This document shows positions 35,939 through 45,810 of a stretch of 64,000 nt of DNA, in pieces (positions within the stretch are counted from its first letter, which is position 1; each line of letters opens with the position of its first letter). Both the position numbers and the translations under genes were made by a program. The stretch is taken from NCBI RefSeq assembly GCF_900104215.1, contig NZ_FMXO01000002.1:211464-275463 (forward strand), read 5' to 3'. Below the pieces are notes generated by a model that made no database searches, was not told where the DNA came from, and saw only the letters and a program-made list of their open reading frames with translations. The DNA comes from Desulfonatronum thiosulfatophilum. GTDB taxonomy: Bacteria; Desulfobacterota; Desulfovibrionia; Desulfovibrionales; Desulfonatronaceae.

Positions 35939-37274
35939 GGTCGCGCTCCGCCAGGACTTTGGCATGACGCTGAAAAGCCATGCCCCGCTCTTTATAATTC
36001 GCGAAGAGGTCGAAACTGGCCGTGGCCGGGGAGAGCAGCATCACGTCCTTCTCTTTCGCCGTAGCCCAGAGCCGGTCCATGGCCGCTTCCAGCGTCGGTT
36101 CCCAGGACAACGGCACATTTGCTTCAGTCCATGCCTGCTCAAATATTTCGCGACTTGCGCCGAACAGCCCGACATGGCGAACCTTTTGCGTAAGCAAGGG
36201 CTTCAGACCCGCCAGATCCCCTCCCTTGAACACCCCACCGGCCAGCAACAGCAGAGGCCGGTCAAAGGCCTCCAGGGCCGCCCGCAAAGATTGAACCGTG
36301 GTGCCCTTGGAGTCGTCCACGAAGAGCACGCCGTGGTATTCCGCAAAACCCTGCAGTCGGTGGGGCAACGCCTCGAATCCGTCCAGGGCCTTCTGCGCGG
36401 CGGCCTCGTCCAGTCCAAAGGCTTTGCAGGCCTGGAAGGCCGATTCAATATTGCCTTGATTATGCCGTCCTGGCAGGGCCGGGCAGGTCAGCCGGGAAAC
36501 CGGTTCAACAAACACTTTCCGCGAGCGAATTTTAAGATGGCTTTCCACCAGCTCCCGCAGTTCGCCGGAAATGATCGCCGTGTCCTGTGGCTCTTGCCCC
36601 GCGAACAGGGAAAGCTTGGCCTGGACGTACTCATCCATGTCCTGATGGTAATCCAGGTGATTCGGGCTGATGTTGAGCAGCACGGCCACTTTGGGATGCA
36701 GGGACGTTGTATTCAGAAGCTGAAAGCTGCTTACTTCCAGAACGAGAATGTCCGCTTTCTCCCGGTTGTTCGTCCGCCGGTCTAAGGCATAGCGGCACAG
36801 CGGCGTACCGATGTTCCCCCCCACGAAGACCTTGCGGCCCATGGCTTCCAGAAATGCGCCGATCAATGTCGTGGTGGTGGTTTTTCCGCTGGTTCCGGTC
36901 ACCGCGATGATCGGCTCGTCCACAAAGCCCAGGGCCAGCTCCAGCTCGGATATAACTTGGTCCGGACCAAGTTGCTCCAGCCAGGGCGACAGCTTGCGGC
37001 GATTCACCCCGGGGCTCAGAACAACCAGCTCCGCATCCGCGAACTGCTCCGGACCATGACCGCCTTCCCGCGTTTCCCATCCTCGCCTGGTCGCCATTTC
37101 GCGGACCGAATCAGAAAGCCTGCCCGAATCCACGATCCGCACTCCGGCCCCCAAAAAATCCAAAAGTTCGGCGGCAGCCATCCCGGACGCCCCCGCCCCC
37201 ACCACCACGGAGGATGCGCCGGGAATGATGCGCTTCGAGGCGTGGTCGGGCAATTTGGGCAGCATGGTTTTCAT
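35931..37274 (-). CDS. murD: UDP-N-acetylmuramoylalanine-D-glutamate ligase MurD
   Basis: This ligase adds D-Glu. The 447-aa protein has the N-terminal Rossmann motif VVVGAGASGMAAAELL near 20, the ATP loop GTSGKTTTTT near 122 and the NISPNHLDYHQDMD signature near 200. It also has GRHNQGNIESAFQAC near 282 and FVDDSKGTTVQS near 325. The start is uncertain: ATG 37274 fits the family but the ribosome site is weak, and ATG 37265 is also possible. It follows mraY by 14 bases. Confidence 0.94.
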   Translation of the reverse strand: MKTMLPKLPDHASKRIIPGASSVVVGAGASGMAAAELLDFLGAGVRIVDSGRLSDSVREMATRRGWETREGGHGPEQFADAELVVLSPGVNRRKLSPWLEQLGPDQVISELELALGFVDEPIIAVTGTSGKTTTTTLIGAFLEAMGRKVFVGGNIGTPLCRYALDRRTNNREKADILVLEVSSFQLLNTTSLHPKVAVLLNISPNHLDYHQDMDEYVQAKLSLFAGQEPQDTAIISGELRELVESHLKIRSRKVFVEPVSRLTCPALPGRHNQGNIESAFQACKAFGLDEAAAQKALDGFEALPHRLQGFAEYHGVLFVDDSKGTTVQSLRAALEAFDRPLLLLAGGVFKGGDLAGLKPLLTQKVRHVGLFGASREIFEQAWTEANVPLSWEPTLEAAMDRLWATAKEKDVMLLSPATASFDLFANYKERGMAFQRHAKVLAERDHG

Positions 37275-37288
37275 ATCTGTCGCATTAC

Positions 37289-38365
37289 CTACCGCAGTTT
37301 CAAGGCACTCAAGGAAATGAGGGCCATGATGATCGAAAATATCCAGCAACGCACGATGATCTTGGACTCCGGAACGCCCTTCAGTTCAAAGTGGTGATGC
37401 AGCGGCGCCATGCGAAAGATGCGCTTGCCGCCGCTGACCTTGAAGTAACCGACCTGAAGAATCACCGAGAGTGTCTCAACCACGAACAATCCGCCCACAA
37501 CCAGCAGCAACAGTTCCTGCTTGGCCAGCACCGCGATGAATCCGAGCACGCCGCCTAGGCTCAGGCTGCCCACATCGCCCATGAACACCTGGGCCGGATA
37601 GGCGTTGAACCAGAGAAAACCGAGGCCGGCACCCACAAGGGCGGCGCAAAAAACCGCCACTTCACCCACTCCGGGCACGTAGGCGACCTGCAGATAATTG
37701 GCGATGTGGACATGACCGGCCACATAGATAAAAATCCCGAAACAGGCTCCCGCCACGACCAATGGTCCGATGGCCAGTCCGTCCAGACCGTCGGTCAGGT
37801 TCACTCCGTTGGACGAGCCGACCATGACCAGCACGGCAAAAGGGATATACAGCCAAAGCATGTCAGGCTGCAGTATCTTGAAGAAGGGAAAGTAGAGAAT
37901 AGTGGAGTACGCAGGCTGCAGCAGCAGCAAAGAAATGGCTCCAAGAGCGACTACCACCTGCCCCATCAGCTTGCCGCCCGCGCTAAGACCCTGATTCTTC
38001 TTTTTGACAACTTTCAAAAAATCATCCCAGAATCCGACGACGCCGAATCCGACAAAAACAAAGATGGTCAGCCAGAGATAGACATTGGTCAAATCTCCCC
38101 AGAGCAGGACGCTGGTGAGCAGGGACACCGCGATGAGCAACCCGCCCATGGTGGGTGTTCCGGCCTTGCCGTTGTGCGTGGTCACGTCCTCCTGGATGTA
38201 CTGACCGCACTTGAGGCGCTTCAGCCAGGCAATGAAGCGGGGTCCGAGAAGAATGGAAATCAACAGAGCCGTAAGCAAGGCGTAGATGGAACGGAACGTG
38301 ATATAACGGAAGACATTGAAGAGGATGTATTCGCTCCCCAGGGGAAAAAGCAGGTGGTATATCAT
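37289..38365 (-). CDS. mraY: Phospho-N-acetylmuramoyl-pentapeptide transferase MraY
   Basis: The membrane enzyme making lipid I from UDP-MurNAc-pentapeptide and undecaprenyl phosphate. The 358-aa protein has ten hydrophobic helices. Signatures: [13 protein letters not shown] near 68, [13 protein letters not shown] near 112, [16 protein letters not shown] near 187 (Mg-binding aspartates), [15 protein letters not shown] near 255 and the C-terminal [15 protein letters not shown] overlaps the murF stop. Confidence 0.97.
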   Translation of the reverse strand: MIYHLLFPLGSEYILFNVFRYITFRSIYALLTALLISILLGPRFIAWLKRLKCGQYIQEDVTTHNGKAGTPTMGGLLIAVSLLTSVLLWGDLTNVYLWLTIFVFVGFGVVGFWDDFLKVVKKKNQGLSAGGKLMGQVVVALGAISLLLLQPAYSTILYFPFFKILQPDMLWLYIPFAVLVMVGSSNGVNLTDGLDGLAIGPLVVAGACFGIFIYVAGHVHIANYLQVAYVPGVGEVAVFCAALVGAGLGFLWFNAYPAQVFMGDVGSLSLGGVLGFIAVLAKQELLLLVVGGLFVVETLSVILQVGYFKVSGGKRIFRMAPLHHHFELKGVPESKIIVRCWIFSIIMALISLSALKLR

Positions 38366-39756
38366 GCGTCCAGCTCCGTGCGCAGCACGTCATAGTAGGT
38401 TTCCATTCCACTGGCCCGGGAGCCCTTGAACAGGACGACTCCGGCGCCACAGATCAGTGTGACCCATTGCCGCCACTGATCGAGAAATTCCGCGGGGGAA
38501 TCGGCGGGGACAAGCCGCCCCTGCCATGAACACTCTTCCAGTCCGGAGCTGACATCCGGGAAATGCCGGCCATGATAGAAAACCACGGAACATCCTTTCT
38601 CGGCCAGGAGTCGGCCCAGCTTGCGATGTTCATCCGATGCGACCTCCCCCAACTCCAGCATGTCGCCCAGCACGCAGACCAGATGCCCCTCGCCCGCCAG
38701 TCTTCGGGCTCTGTCCAGGGCCAGTGCCATGGACAGCGGGTTGGCGTTATAGGTGTCGTCGATGATTGTCCAGTTGCCATGGCGCTGGACCGCGAACCGG
38801 CCCTGAAGGTTCATGGGCGTGGTCAGGCCATGTTGAATTGATTCGGAATCAATGCCCAACAAGGTCGCCGCCGCGGCCACGGCCAGGACGTTCTCCGCCA
38901 CCGGGGCTTGGCCCGCTGTCCAGGTCAACTCCATGTTTCGGCCTTGAAGGCGCAGTTCCATGTGCACATCGCCTGACGGCGTGCATGTCTGGCCACCGGA
39001 ATAAAAGTCCGCCCCGGAATCCTGGACAGAGAAGCCATGGACCTGGCGGCCGTACGTCAAGCTCTCACGCCACAGGTCCGGACAGTCCCGGTTGGTCAGG
39101 GCGATCCCGCCGGGGCGCAGGTAGTTGGTCAACCGGGCCTTGGCCTTGGCCACCTGCTCGACACAGCCGAGTTCCGCCAGATGGGCCGCCCCGGCATTGA
39201 TCAGCAGCGCCATGTCCGGCTGCAGGATCAGCCCCAGTTCGTCCATGTCCCCGGGCCGGCTGATCCCGGCTTCCAAGACCCAATACTCCGCCTGGCCGCT
39301 GCAGGAGAGGATGGACATCGGCAGGCCGATCTGATTGTTCCAGTTCATCTGGTTCTTGCATGTCGGCCCGGCCAGGGAGCAGACCTGGGAGAGCAATTCC
39401 TTGACGGTCGTCTTGCCGGCCGTGCCGGTCACCCCGATGACCTTGCCCCGGAACATTTTCCGCCAGGCCCTGGCCAGCTCGCCCAGAGCGGCCACGCCGT
39501 CGGAAACCACCAGTACCGGCACTCGATCCGCAATTCCGGGCAGCTCTTTCGTCGCCAGGACAGCCGCTGCGCCGTTCTCCACGGCCAAGGGCGCATGGTC
39601 ATGGCCGTCGGTCCGTGTTCCCGGGAGACAGACAAACAGCTCCCCAGGCCGAACCCGGCGGCTGTCGATGCAGATTCCGGAAATTACCGTCTCCGATACT
39701 TCGCCGGCAAAGGGAACGTCCAGGACATCGGCCATCCAACGGAGCGTCAGGCGCAT
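38362..39756 (-). CDS. murF: UDP-MurNAc-tripeptide:D-Ala-D-Ala ligase MurF
   Basis: This ligase adds the D-Ala-D-Ala dipeptide. The 464-aa protein has N-terminal domain motifs ([19 protein letters not shown] near 27), the ATP loop [10 protein letters not shown] near 114, [11 protein letters not shown] near 137, [11 protein letters not shown] near 190 and [13 protein letters not shown] near 330. It overlaps murE by 10 bases and mraY by 4. Confidence 0.95.
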   Translation of the reverse strand: MRLTLRWMADVLDVPFAGEVSETVISGICIDSRRVRPGELFVCLPGTRTDGHDHAPLAVENGAAAVLATKELPGIADRVPVLVVSDGVAALGELARAWRKMFRGKVIGVTGTAGKTTVKELLSQVCSLAGPTCKNQMNWNNQIGLPMSILSCSGQAEYWVLEAGISRPGDMDELGLILQPDMALLINAGAAHLAELGCVEQVAKAKARLTNYLRPGGIALTNRDCPDLWRESLTYGRQVHGFSVQDSGADFYSGGQTCTPSGDVHMELRLQGRNMELTWTAGQAPVAENVLAVAAAATLLGIDSESIQHGLTTPMNLQGRFAVQRHGNWTIIDDTYNANPLSMALALDRARRLAGEGHLVCVLGDMLELGEVASDEHRKLGRLLAEKGCSVVFYHGRHFPDVSSGLEECSWQGRLVPADSPAEFLDQWRQWVTLICGAGVVLFKGSRASGMETYYDVLRTELDA

Positions 39757-41279
39757 GGGCGCACCGCCTGAAGAACCCGGCCGGAGGCATGCCCGGGACC
39801 TTCGCCGAGGATCCGGCGGATTACAGTAGGATCATGAAAGGGGAAATATTCTTCTCCGATCTGCTGGGTCGCCTCGTGACCCTTGCCGGCCACCAGCAGG
39901 ACGTCATCGGGCCGCATCACTTCCAGGGCTCTTTCAATGGCCCGCTTTCTGTCCACTTCCCTGATCACCGCCGCGCCCCCCCCGAGCCCGGCTTGGACAT
40001 CGTTCAAAATCGTCTCCGGATCTTCATGTCTGGGGTTGTCGGAGGTCAGAACCGCGATGTCCGCGAAGCGGCACACTGCCTGGCCCATCAGCGGGCGCTT
40101 GGCCCGGTCGCGGTTCCCGCCGCATCCGAACACGACGATCAGGCGTTCAAATCGGAGTTCCCGGAGGGCATTGAGGACATTTTCAAGAGCGTCCGGCGTG
40201 TGGGCGTAATCCACGAATATGTTCAACCCCAGGGGATTTGTTACCCGTTCCAGCCGTCCCGGCACCCCGGAGAAATCTTCCAGCGCCGTCATCCGGGACG
40301 ATTCCAGGCCCAGGCACAATCCCACTCCCTGGGCCGCCAAAAGGTTTGATGCGTTATGGCGGCCCACCAGAGAGGAATCCAGGACCCAACTCTGCCCTTC
40401 AAAGTCCATGCGCAGTTCCAGGCCGCTCCGGTCACAGGATTTCATTTCCCCGTGCAGGATGCGTATGGCCGCGGATGAATCCTGCCCCCGCTTAGGGAGT
40501 CGGCCTCCGTCATGCAAGGTGTAGGCTACCCCTCCCCACTGGTTCAGCAGGCGCTGGCCGTACGGATCATCGGCGTTGATCACCCGATGTTTCGGGCCTT
40601 CCGGCTGGGTTGCGTTGGGCGCGAACAGCCGGGCCTTGGCCTGATAGTAGCTTTCCATATCCTGGTGGTAATCCAAATGATCCTGGGTAATATTCGTCAG
40701 CGCCGCCACCTCGAATCGCAAGCCGGCGGTTCTTTTCTGCTGCAGGGCATGGGAGGAGACTTCCATGCAGGCATGGGTCACGCCGTCGTCGCGCATCCGG
40801 GCCAGAATCTGGTGCAAGGTCCAGCAGTCCGGCGTGGTCATGCCGCTGGTGAAAGATCCTCCGGGCCACGTGGCGCCGATGGTGCCGATCAGTCCCACCC
40901 GCATTCCCGCCGAACGCAGCAAATGTTCAAGCAGATGGATAATCGTGGTTTTTCCGTTTGTGCCGGTCACGCCCACCAGGAGCGGGCAGGAAGCATCCGT
41001 GCCGAAATGCGCCGCGGCCAGTTCGCCCAATGCCTCCCTGGGATCAGGATGTTCAAGAAGCAGGGCGCCGTCGGAAGAATCCCCGCCCTGACCGGGACCG
41101 GTCACCACATAGCCGGCATTCCTGGCAATCGCCTCGGCGATATACGTTGATCCGCTGACCCTGGTTCCGGCCAAGGCCACAAAAACGTCGCCCGGCTGGA
41201 CCTGGCCGGAGTGGGTTCTGACCATGCGTCCGTTGCGGACTTCGGTCTTCAAGGCGTGCCAAGCTTCATTAAATGACAT
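39747..41279 (-). CDS. murE: UDP-MurNAc-dipeptide:meso-diaminopimelate ligase MurE
   Basis: This ligase adds the third stem residue. The 510-aa protein has the ATP loop GTNGKTTIIHLLEHL near 112, MEVSSHALQQKRTAGL near 180, NITQDHLDYHQDMESY near 204 and VDYAHTPDALENVL near 345. The substrate-selecting motif DNPR (in LTSDNPRHEDP near 410) points to meso-DAP rather than lysine, as expected for a Gram-negative. ATG 41279 has AAGGA 8 bases upstream; ATG 41285, two codons earlier, is the alternative. Confidence 0.95.
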   Translation of the reverse strand: MSFNEAWHALKTEVRNGRMVRTHSGQVQPGDVFVALAGTRVSGSTYIAEAIARNAGYVVTGPGQGGDSSDGALLLEHPDPREALGELAAAHFGTDASCPLLVGVTGTNGKTTIIHLLEHLLRSAGMRVGLIGTIGATWPGGSFTSGMTTPDCWTLHQILARMRDDGVTHACMEVSSHALQQKRTAGLRFEVAALTNITQDHLDYHQDMESYYQAKARLFAPNATQPEGPKHRVINADDPYGQRLLNQWGGVAYTLHDGGRLPKRGQDSSAAIRILHGEMKSCDRSGLELRMDFEGQSWVLDSSLVGRHNASNLLAAQGVGLCLGLESSRMTALEDFSGVPGRLERVTNPLGLNIFVDYAHTPDALENVLNALRELRFERLIVVFGCGGNRDRAKRPLMGQAVCRFADIAVLTSDNPRHEDPETILNDVQAGLGGGAAVIREVDRKRAIERALEVMRPDDVLLVAGKGHEATQQIGEEYFPFHDPTVIRRILGEGPGHASGRVLQAVRPCA

Positions 41280-41291
41280 GTGCATGATCCT

Positions 41292-43265
41292 TCAGGACAA
41301 TTCCAGCCATAGCGTCAGCTGGCGTTCCGGCATGGTCCACGGTTGGCCGGGTTCCGGCGACTGTCTCGCAACAATGCCCCCGCCGCCCTCGATCACGGGC
41401 ATCACGCCGTATCCGCGCAGCTGCTCCACGGCCCGTCGCACGCTCAAGCCGAGCAGATTCGGAACCATGTCGTCCCGGTCCTCCCCGCCGGCCAGTTCGG
41501 TGACCAGAGAGGCATTCACGATGAGTTCCTTGCCTATCCGACCGCCGTGCGATTCCGCCACCACGGTCCGATAAGTTTCATGCTGATTCTCTTCCGGAAG
41601 TTTTCCGGCGTATGCCAGCGCGCGGAGGCCGATGTCCCGGACTGCCGGAGCGGCCACCACGCCCCCGTAATGTTGGGGATGCGGTTCGTCCACGGCCACG
41701 TAGATGAAATACTCCGGCCTGTCGCCGGGATAGAACGCGGCAAAGGAGGCCAGATACCGGTCTCCGTAGCGGCCGGACGCCGTGGCCTTCTGGGCCGTGC
41801 CGGTCTTGCCGGCGCCGATCACTCCGGGTATGCGCGCCGCGGTGCCGGTTCCGTCCTCCTCGACGACCTCCTGAAGCATGCTCATCACGGTCTGGGCAAC
41901 CTTCTCGCGAAAGATTACGGTCATCGGTTCCTGATCCTGTTCCGGCTCCCGGACGATCTGCAACGGTTTCATGACGCCGTTGTTGGCCAGAACAAGATAC
42001 GCCCTGGCCATTTGCAGGGCGTTGGCGGACATGCCTTGGCCGAAGGAAACCGCTGCCAGATCCACGGGATACCAGGACTTGGGAGGTCGCAACAAACCTG
42101 GATTTTCACCCGGCAAGGGCAGGCCCGTTCGTTCGCCGAAACCCATTTTTCGCAGGTAGCCGTGATATCTGGTCGCCCCCAGGTCGATTCCAATTTTTGC
42201 CGAACAAATGTTGCTGGAATACCGCAATATCTTGTTGGCCGGGAGCCATCCCCGGCTCTTGACGTCCCGGATGTTCACGCCGGTCAGCCGCCAGCTTCCT
42301 TCCTCGCAGTAATAGATCGTATCATGGTTGATGACGCCTTCTTCCAGGGCGGCGGCCATGAGCATGGGCTTGAGGGTCGAACCGGGCTCCAGGGCGTCCA
42401 GGGATATTCTGTTGCGCCACTGTTCGGAATTTTGTCGCGGCATGTTGGGGTTGAAAAAAGGATAGTTGGCCATGGCCAGAATTTCCGCACTGGGAACATG
42501 CACCACCAGAGCCATTCCGGACTTCCCGTTGAAGGACTTGACCGCCGCTCCCAGCGCCTCCTCGGCGAAAAACTGGATTTGCGCGTCCAGGGTCAAGGTG
42601 ACGTTGGCTCCGCGCAAATCCTCTTCCCGGCCTTGTGCGTCCAGATACATCCGCCGACCGGAAGCGTCTCGCTGGGCGATATAGGTGGCCTTCTTGCCCA
42701 CAAGGACATTGTCGAAGGTGCGCTCTATTCCTTCCAGCCCCTCGCCGTCCAGGCCCACGAATCCAAGGACCTGCCCGGCCAGATGGCCATGAGGATAGAA
42801 TCGGGCCGACTCCTCGGTCAGATACACTCCCCGCAATCCCGCGTTGATGATGTTGCGGGCGTTGCGATCGCTGATCTGCCGCGCCAGCCACACGAAATTC
42901 TGGGGCCGCTGCAACTGGGCGCGGATCTGGTTAAGTGGCATTTCCAGGGCTGCGGCCAGGATCGGGGCGGCTGCCGCGGGATCCTGCAGTTCAAGGGGGC
43001 GGACGTAGACCGACTGCACAGCCGTGCTTTTGGCCAGCAATCGACCTTGGCGGTCGAATATTTCACCGCGCATGCCCCGTTCGAACTCCGCGGCCTTGTG
43101 CTGCCTGGCAGCCATTGCGGTCAGTTCCGGACCGCGAAGGATCTGGACCTGAAACGCCCGGAACCACAACCCGCCCCAAAGCATCAAAATCAGCACGCCC
43201 ACCAGAAGCATGCGCATCTTGACCCAATCCCAGGACGTTTTTTTTATGTTCCGGTCGTTCTTCAT
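41292..43265 (-). CDS. ftsI: Division transpeptidase FtsI (PBP) with C-terminal PASTA domain
   Basis: A class B penicillin-binding protein of about 657 aa that cross-links septal peptidoglycan. It has one N-terminal membrane helix (MRMLLVGVLILMLWGGLWF) and a PBP dimerisation domain (FERGMRGEIFDRQGRLLA). The transpeptidase holds the catalytic EPGSTLKPM (SxxK), SSN and KTGTAQKA motifs. A single PASTA-like domain lies at the end (MVPNLLGLSVRRAVEQLRGYG). ATG 43265 is preferred; a TTG 12 codons upstream would overlap ftsL. PASTA-bearing FtsI is common outside gammaproteobacteria. Confidence 0.94.
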   Translation of the reverse strand: MKNDRNIKKTSWDWVKMRMLLVGVLILMLWGGLWFRAFQVQILRGPELTAMAARQHKAAEFERGMRGEIFDRQGRLLAKSTAVQSVYVRPLELQDPAAAAPILAAALEMPLNQIRAQLQRPQNFVWLARQISDRNARNIINAGLRGVYLTEESARFYPHGHLAGQVLGFVGLDGEGLEGIERTFDNVLVGKKATYIAQRDASGRRMYLDAQGREEDLRGANVTLTLDAQIQFFAEEALGAAVKSFNGKSGMALVVHVPSAEILAMANYPFFNPNMPRQNSEQWRNRISLDALEPGSTLKPMLMAAALEEGVINHDTIYYCEEGSWRLTGVNIRDVKSRGWLPANKILRYSSNICSAKIGIDLGATRYHGYLRKMGFGERTGLPLPGENPGLLRPPKSWYPVDLAAVSFGQGMSANALQMARAYLVLANNGVMKPLQIVREPEQDQEPMTVIFREKVAQTVMSMLQEVVEEDGTGTAARIPGVIGAGKTGTAQKATASGRYGDRYLASFAAFYPGDRPEYFIYVAVDEPHPQHYGGVVAAPAVRDIGLRALAYAGKLPEENQHETYRTVVAESHGGRIGKELIVNASLVTELAGGEDRDDMVPNLLGLSVRRAVEQLRGYGVMPVIEGGGGIVARQSPEPGQPWTMPERQLTLWLELS

Positions 43266-43297
43266 AGCGATCGTTTCATCTGCAACCGGGAAGCGCT

Positions 43298-43585
43298 TCA
43301 AGGTGCCAGGGTCCTGATCTGGCCCGGCCTGGCCTGCCGCAATTCACTTTCCTCAGCCAAGGACCGCAGCCGTGATGAGGAGAGCAGATTCATCCGCTCC
43401 ACTTCCAGCTTGGCCTGCAAATTGGTCTTCTGTTCCAACTCAGTTTGCAACTGCTTCAACTCGTACGCCAAATCCACTCGTTCGATGTTTATCCAGACCA
43501 GCAGCAAGCCAAGCACCAGTACGCCGGCCCCGAGCACCGCCGTCAGCCAATAAATGGCGGATGATCTTTTCATGCTTGCGCCCAT
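43298..43585 (-). CDS. ftsL: Cell division protein FtsL
   Basis: A 95-aa bitopic protein: short cytoplasmic end, one transmembrane helix (YWLTAVLGAGVLVLGLLLVW), then a periplasmic coiled coil (LAYELKQLQTELEQKTNLQAKL). It is assigned by size, topology and position between rsmH and ftsI. ATG 43585 has GAGGG 7 bases upstream; the frame open from 43672 overlaps rsmH and is rejected. Confidence 0.88.
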   Translation of the reverse strand: MGASMKRSSAIYWLTAVLGAGVLVLGLLLVWINIERVDLAYELKQLQTELEQKTNLQAKLEVERMNLLSSSRLRSLAEESELRQARPGQIRTLAP

Positions 43586-43607
43586 ATCGATCCCTCGAAT
43601 CGAGCAT

Positions 43608-44570
43608 CTAGATGCGTTGCGCCGCTCGCAGCTTGGCGCTGCGGCTGCGGGGATTGCGAAGATTCTCTTCATCTGAAGCCATGACCGGCTTCTTGGTCAG
43701 CACCTTCAAAGTCGCCGTGTGACCGCACAGGCAGTAGGGCTGACGGGGCGGACAAAGACATTTCTTGGCGTGATTCAAGAAGAAATGCTTGACGATCCTG
43801 TCCTCGATGGAATGAAAGGATATGATCACCACGCGACCGTTTTCAGCCAGATACGGAACGATTGCATCCAGGAAGCGGGTCAGCTCTCCGACCTCGTCGT
43901 TCACGAACATGCGCAAGGCCTGGAAGGTCCGGGTCGCCGGATGATTACGGGCCTGGGCCCGTCTTGCGGGCGGATAGGCCTGTTCGACAATTCCGGCAAG
44001 TTCCCGGGTGGACGCGATATGCGCGTATTGTCGATACTCGTCGATCCGTCGCGCGATCTTCCCCGCCAACGGCTCTTCCCCAAACTCGCCTATGATTCTG
44101 GCCAGTTCGCGCACCGGAAAGGCATTGACCACCTCACGTGCCGTCAGTGCCGTGCCTTGGGGATCCATGCGCATGTCCAACGGTCCGTCCGCCAGGAAAC
44201 TGAACCCGCGTTCCGGCGTGTCCACTTGAAACGAAGAAAATCCCAGGTCCAGTAAGGCACCGTCGAGCTTGTCCCAGCCCAGTTCGTCCAACACTTCCGA
44301 AAATCGGCTGAACCGCTCATGCCGAAGGACGATCTGGGATTGGGGCCATGTATTGCGGAGTTCCTTCGCGGTCCAATCCAGGGCCTGTTGATCCTGATCC
44401 AACCCAACGACTTCGGCGACGCCGTTGGTTTTCTCAAGTACCGCGGAGATATGGCCTCCGAAGCCGAGGGTTCCGTCCAGATATCGCCCACCGGAAACCG
44501 GGGAGAGGTGCTCCAGCACCTGTTCCACCAGAACGGCCTGATGCGGCTTTATTTCCAAGGATTCAGACAT
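43608..44570 (-). CDS. rsmH: 16S rRNA (cytosine-1402-N4)-methyltransferase RsmH
   Basis: A SAM-dependent rRNA methyltransferase of 320 aa. The SAM loop is LDGTLGFGGHISAVLE near 31. Other conserved motifs are GLDQDQQALDWT near 55, LLDLGFSSFQVDTPERGFSF near 107, PATRTFQALRMFVNDE near 213, VIISFHSIEDRIVKHFF near 243 and the C-terminal NPRSRSAKLRAA. ATG 44570 is chosen (GGAAAACG upstream) over the longer frame from 44630, which enters the mraZ spacer. Confidence 0.96.
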   Translation of the reverse strand: MSESLEIKPHQAVLVEQVLEHLSPVSGGRYLDGTLGFGGHISAVLEKTNGVAEVVGLDQDQQALDWTAKELRNTWPQSQIVLRHERFSRFSEVLDELGWDKLDGALLDLGFSSFQVDTPERGFSFLADGPLDMRMDPQGTALTAREVVNAFPVRELARIIGEFGEEPLAGKIARRIDEYRQYAHIASTRELAGIVEQAYPPARRAQARNHPATRTFQALRMFVNDEVGELTRFLDAIVPYLAENGRVVIISFHSIEDRIVKHFFLNHAKKCLCPPRQPYCLCGHTATLKVLTKKPVMASDEENLRNPRSRSAKLRAAQRI

Positions 44571-44611
44571 CGTTTTCCATGAACATAGCGTCGACTGGCA
44601 ATTAGTCCCAA

Positions 44612-45070
44612 TTAGATCCGCAACTCGCAATCGCTTTCGGCCAATGCATCCATTACGAGATCGAAGCCTTCTTCCATCTTACGGCGCTGCTCCTCGAACC
44701 GCTCCTGATCCCAAATTTCAAATTTTCGCCCAACACCGGCAAGCACAACTTCCCTGGTCAGGCCGGCGTATGTTCGCAAATGTGGGGGTATAAGTATTCT
44801 GCCCTGCTTATCCAGTTCCAACTCCATGGCCCCGGAGATAAAAAATCTCTGGAAATCACGAAGTTGTCGATTGAGCATATTGATACGTTGAAAACTTTCC
44901 TCGATTTTTTCCCACTCCTGAAGTGAATATCCCACCACGCATCCGTCAAAATTTGTCAAAATAACCCTTCCATGCTGCCCTGCGGAAAGAACAACATCCC
45001 GAAATTCCTGAGGAAGCATTAAGCGTCCCTTTGGATCCAGGCTTCGATAGGCGTGTCCACGAAAGGTCAT
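44612..45070 (-). CDS. mraZ: Transcriptional regulator MraZ
   Basis: An AbrB-like DNA-binding protein, first gene of dcw and known in other bacteria to repress or tune that promoter. The 152-aa protein has two MraZ half-repeats with the conserved pattern SLDPKGRLMLPQEFR near 10 and ELDKQGRILIPPHLR near 84. ATG 45070 gives the canonical start MTFRGHAYRSLD; ATG 45085 is an alternative but would place the start inside the operator repeats. Confidence 0.95.
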   Translation of the reverse strand: MTFRGHAYRSLDPKGRLMLPQEFRDVVLSAGQHGRVILTNFDGCVVGYSLQEWEKIEESFQRINMLNRQLRDFQRFFISGAMELELDKQGRILIPPHLRTYAGLTREVVLAGVGRKFEIWDQERFEEQRRKMEEGFDLVMDALAESDCELRI

Positions 45071-45077
45071 CACTTTT

Positions 45078-45110
45078 CCACTCATTCCCACATTTTCCCA
45101 CTTTTTCCCA
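45078..45110 (-). promoter_or_regulatory. MraZ operator repeats
   Basis: On the minus strand three TGGG boxes (45107-45110, 45097-45100, 45087-45090) and a fourth, imperfect TGG (45078-45080) recur at about 10-base spacing just before the mraZ start. This matches the TGGG-N6 direct-repeat array known for MraZ binding. Confidence 0.8.
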
Positions 45111-45111
45111 C

Positions 45112-45140
45112 TTTCTTCCGCACATCCTACTAAATGTCAA
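45112..45140 (-). promoter_or_regulatory. Possible dcw promoter
   Basis: A consensus -35 TTGACA (minus strand, 45140-45135) precedes the MraZ operator. The -10 at 17-base spacing (AAGAAA) is poor, so the exact promoter is uncertain. Confidence 0.35.
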
Positions 45141-45810
45141 GGATTTTTAACTTTAAACAAAAAAAAGAGAAAAATGCCAAAATTCATTGAGAAGTTAACT
45201 TTATCCGCCGAGATCGAAATCATAATTTGGATATCAATAAATTTGCCTAGATACAAAAGTTTAAATAAAAAAAATCCTCACTTTATTGGGTTTCTGCGCT
45301 CTCTGTCAGCTCCGCTGGAAAGCCCAAAAGGTGTACATGATCAATGTTAGCGCCGGCATGGAAAACCTTCTCTGATCCAGAATTTCTGGATTCCGCATAC
45401 GTAACAGAAAATCATGATACATCATAACAAACGAAGAACACATTAAATTTGGCGAAAGATTACCCCGCAATTGAGGCTCGGAGAGAAATGGGGTTCGACA
45501 TGTTTTCGTTGAACATCCGCAAGCTGTAGAAGAATGTTGAAAACGAGAGGTTGCTTTTTGAGCCGCACTCACAGTAATTGATATCGGGCTTGTAAGAAGA
45601 ATATGCTGTTTGTTGCCCTTGTCTTTTTGAATTCGCACGTCGCAGAGAAAAGAGCTAACTTTTTTCCCCGCAGATTGTATGTCGTATAATCGGTTACGCA
45701 GAAAATCCCGAGAATTACGTCACACTCAGCAGGCAAGCGTTCCGCCGCGGTGAGACCAATGATGCTTTCCGCTTCCGGAAGTTGCCGCCCTTTGAAACAG
45801 GTACTCATGA
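45141..45810. other. AT-rich intergenic region between mraZ and the HD-GYP gene
   Basis: About 670 bases, much more AT-rich than the flanks. No gene is convincingly supported. A 79-codon minus-strand frame at 45569-45808 (starting MSTCFKGRQLPEAES) has an ATG and reads plausibly but matches nothing I know and lacks a clear ribosome site. A 110-codon frame at 45306-45638 looks random. The region should contain the divergent promoters for mraZ and the HD-GYP gene. Confidence 0.45.

Noticed and set aside
45306..45638. 110-codon minus-strand frame in the AT-rich spacer
   Set aside because: No ribosome site and no recognisable sequence; composition looks non-coding.
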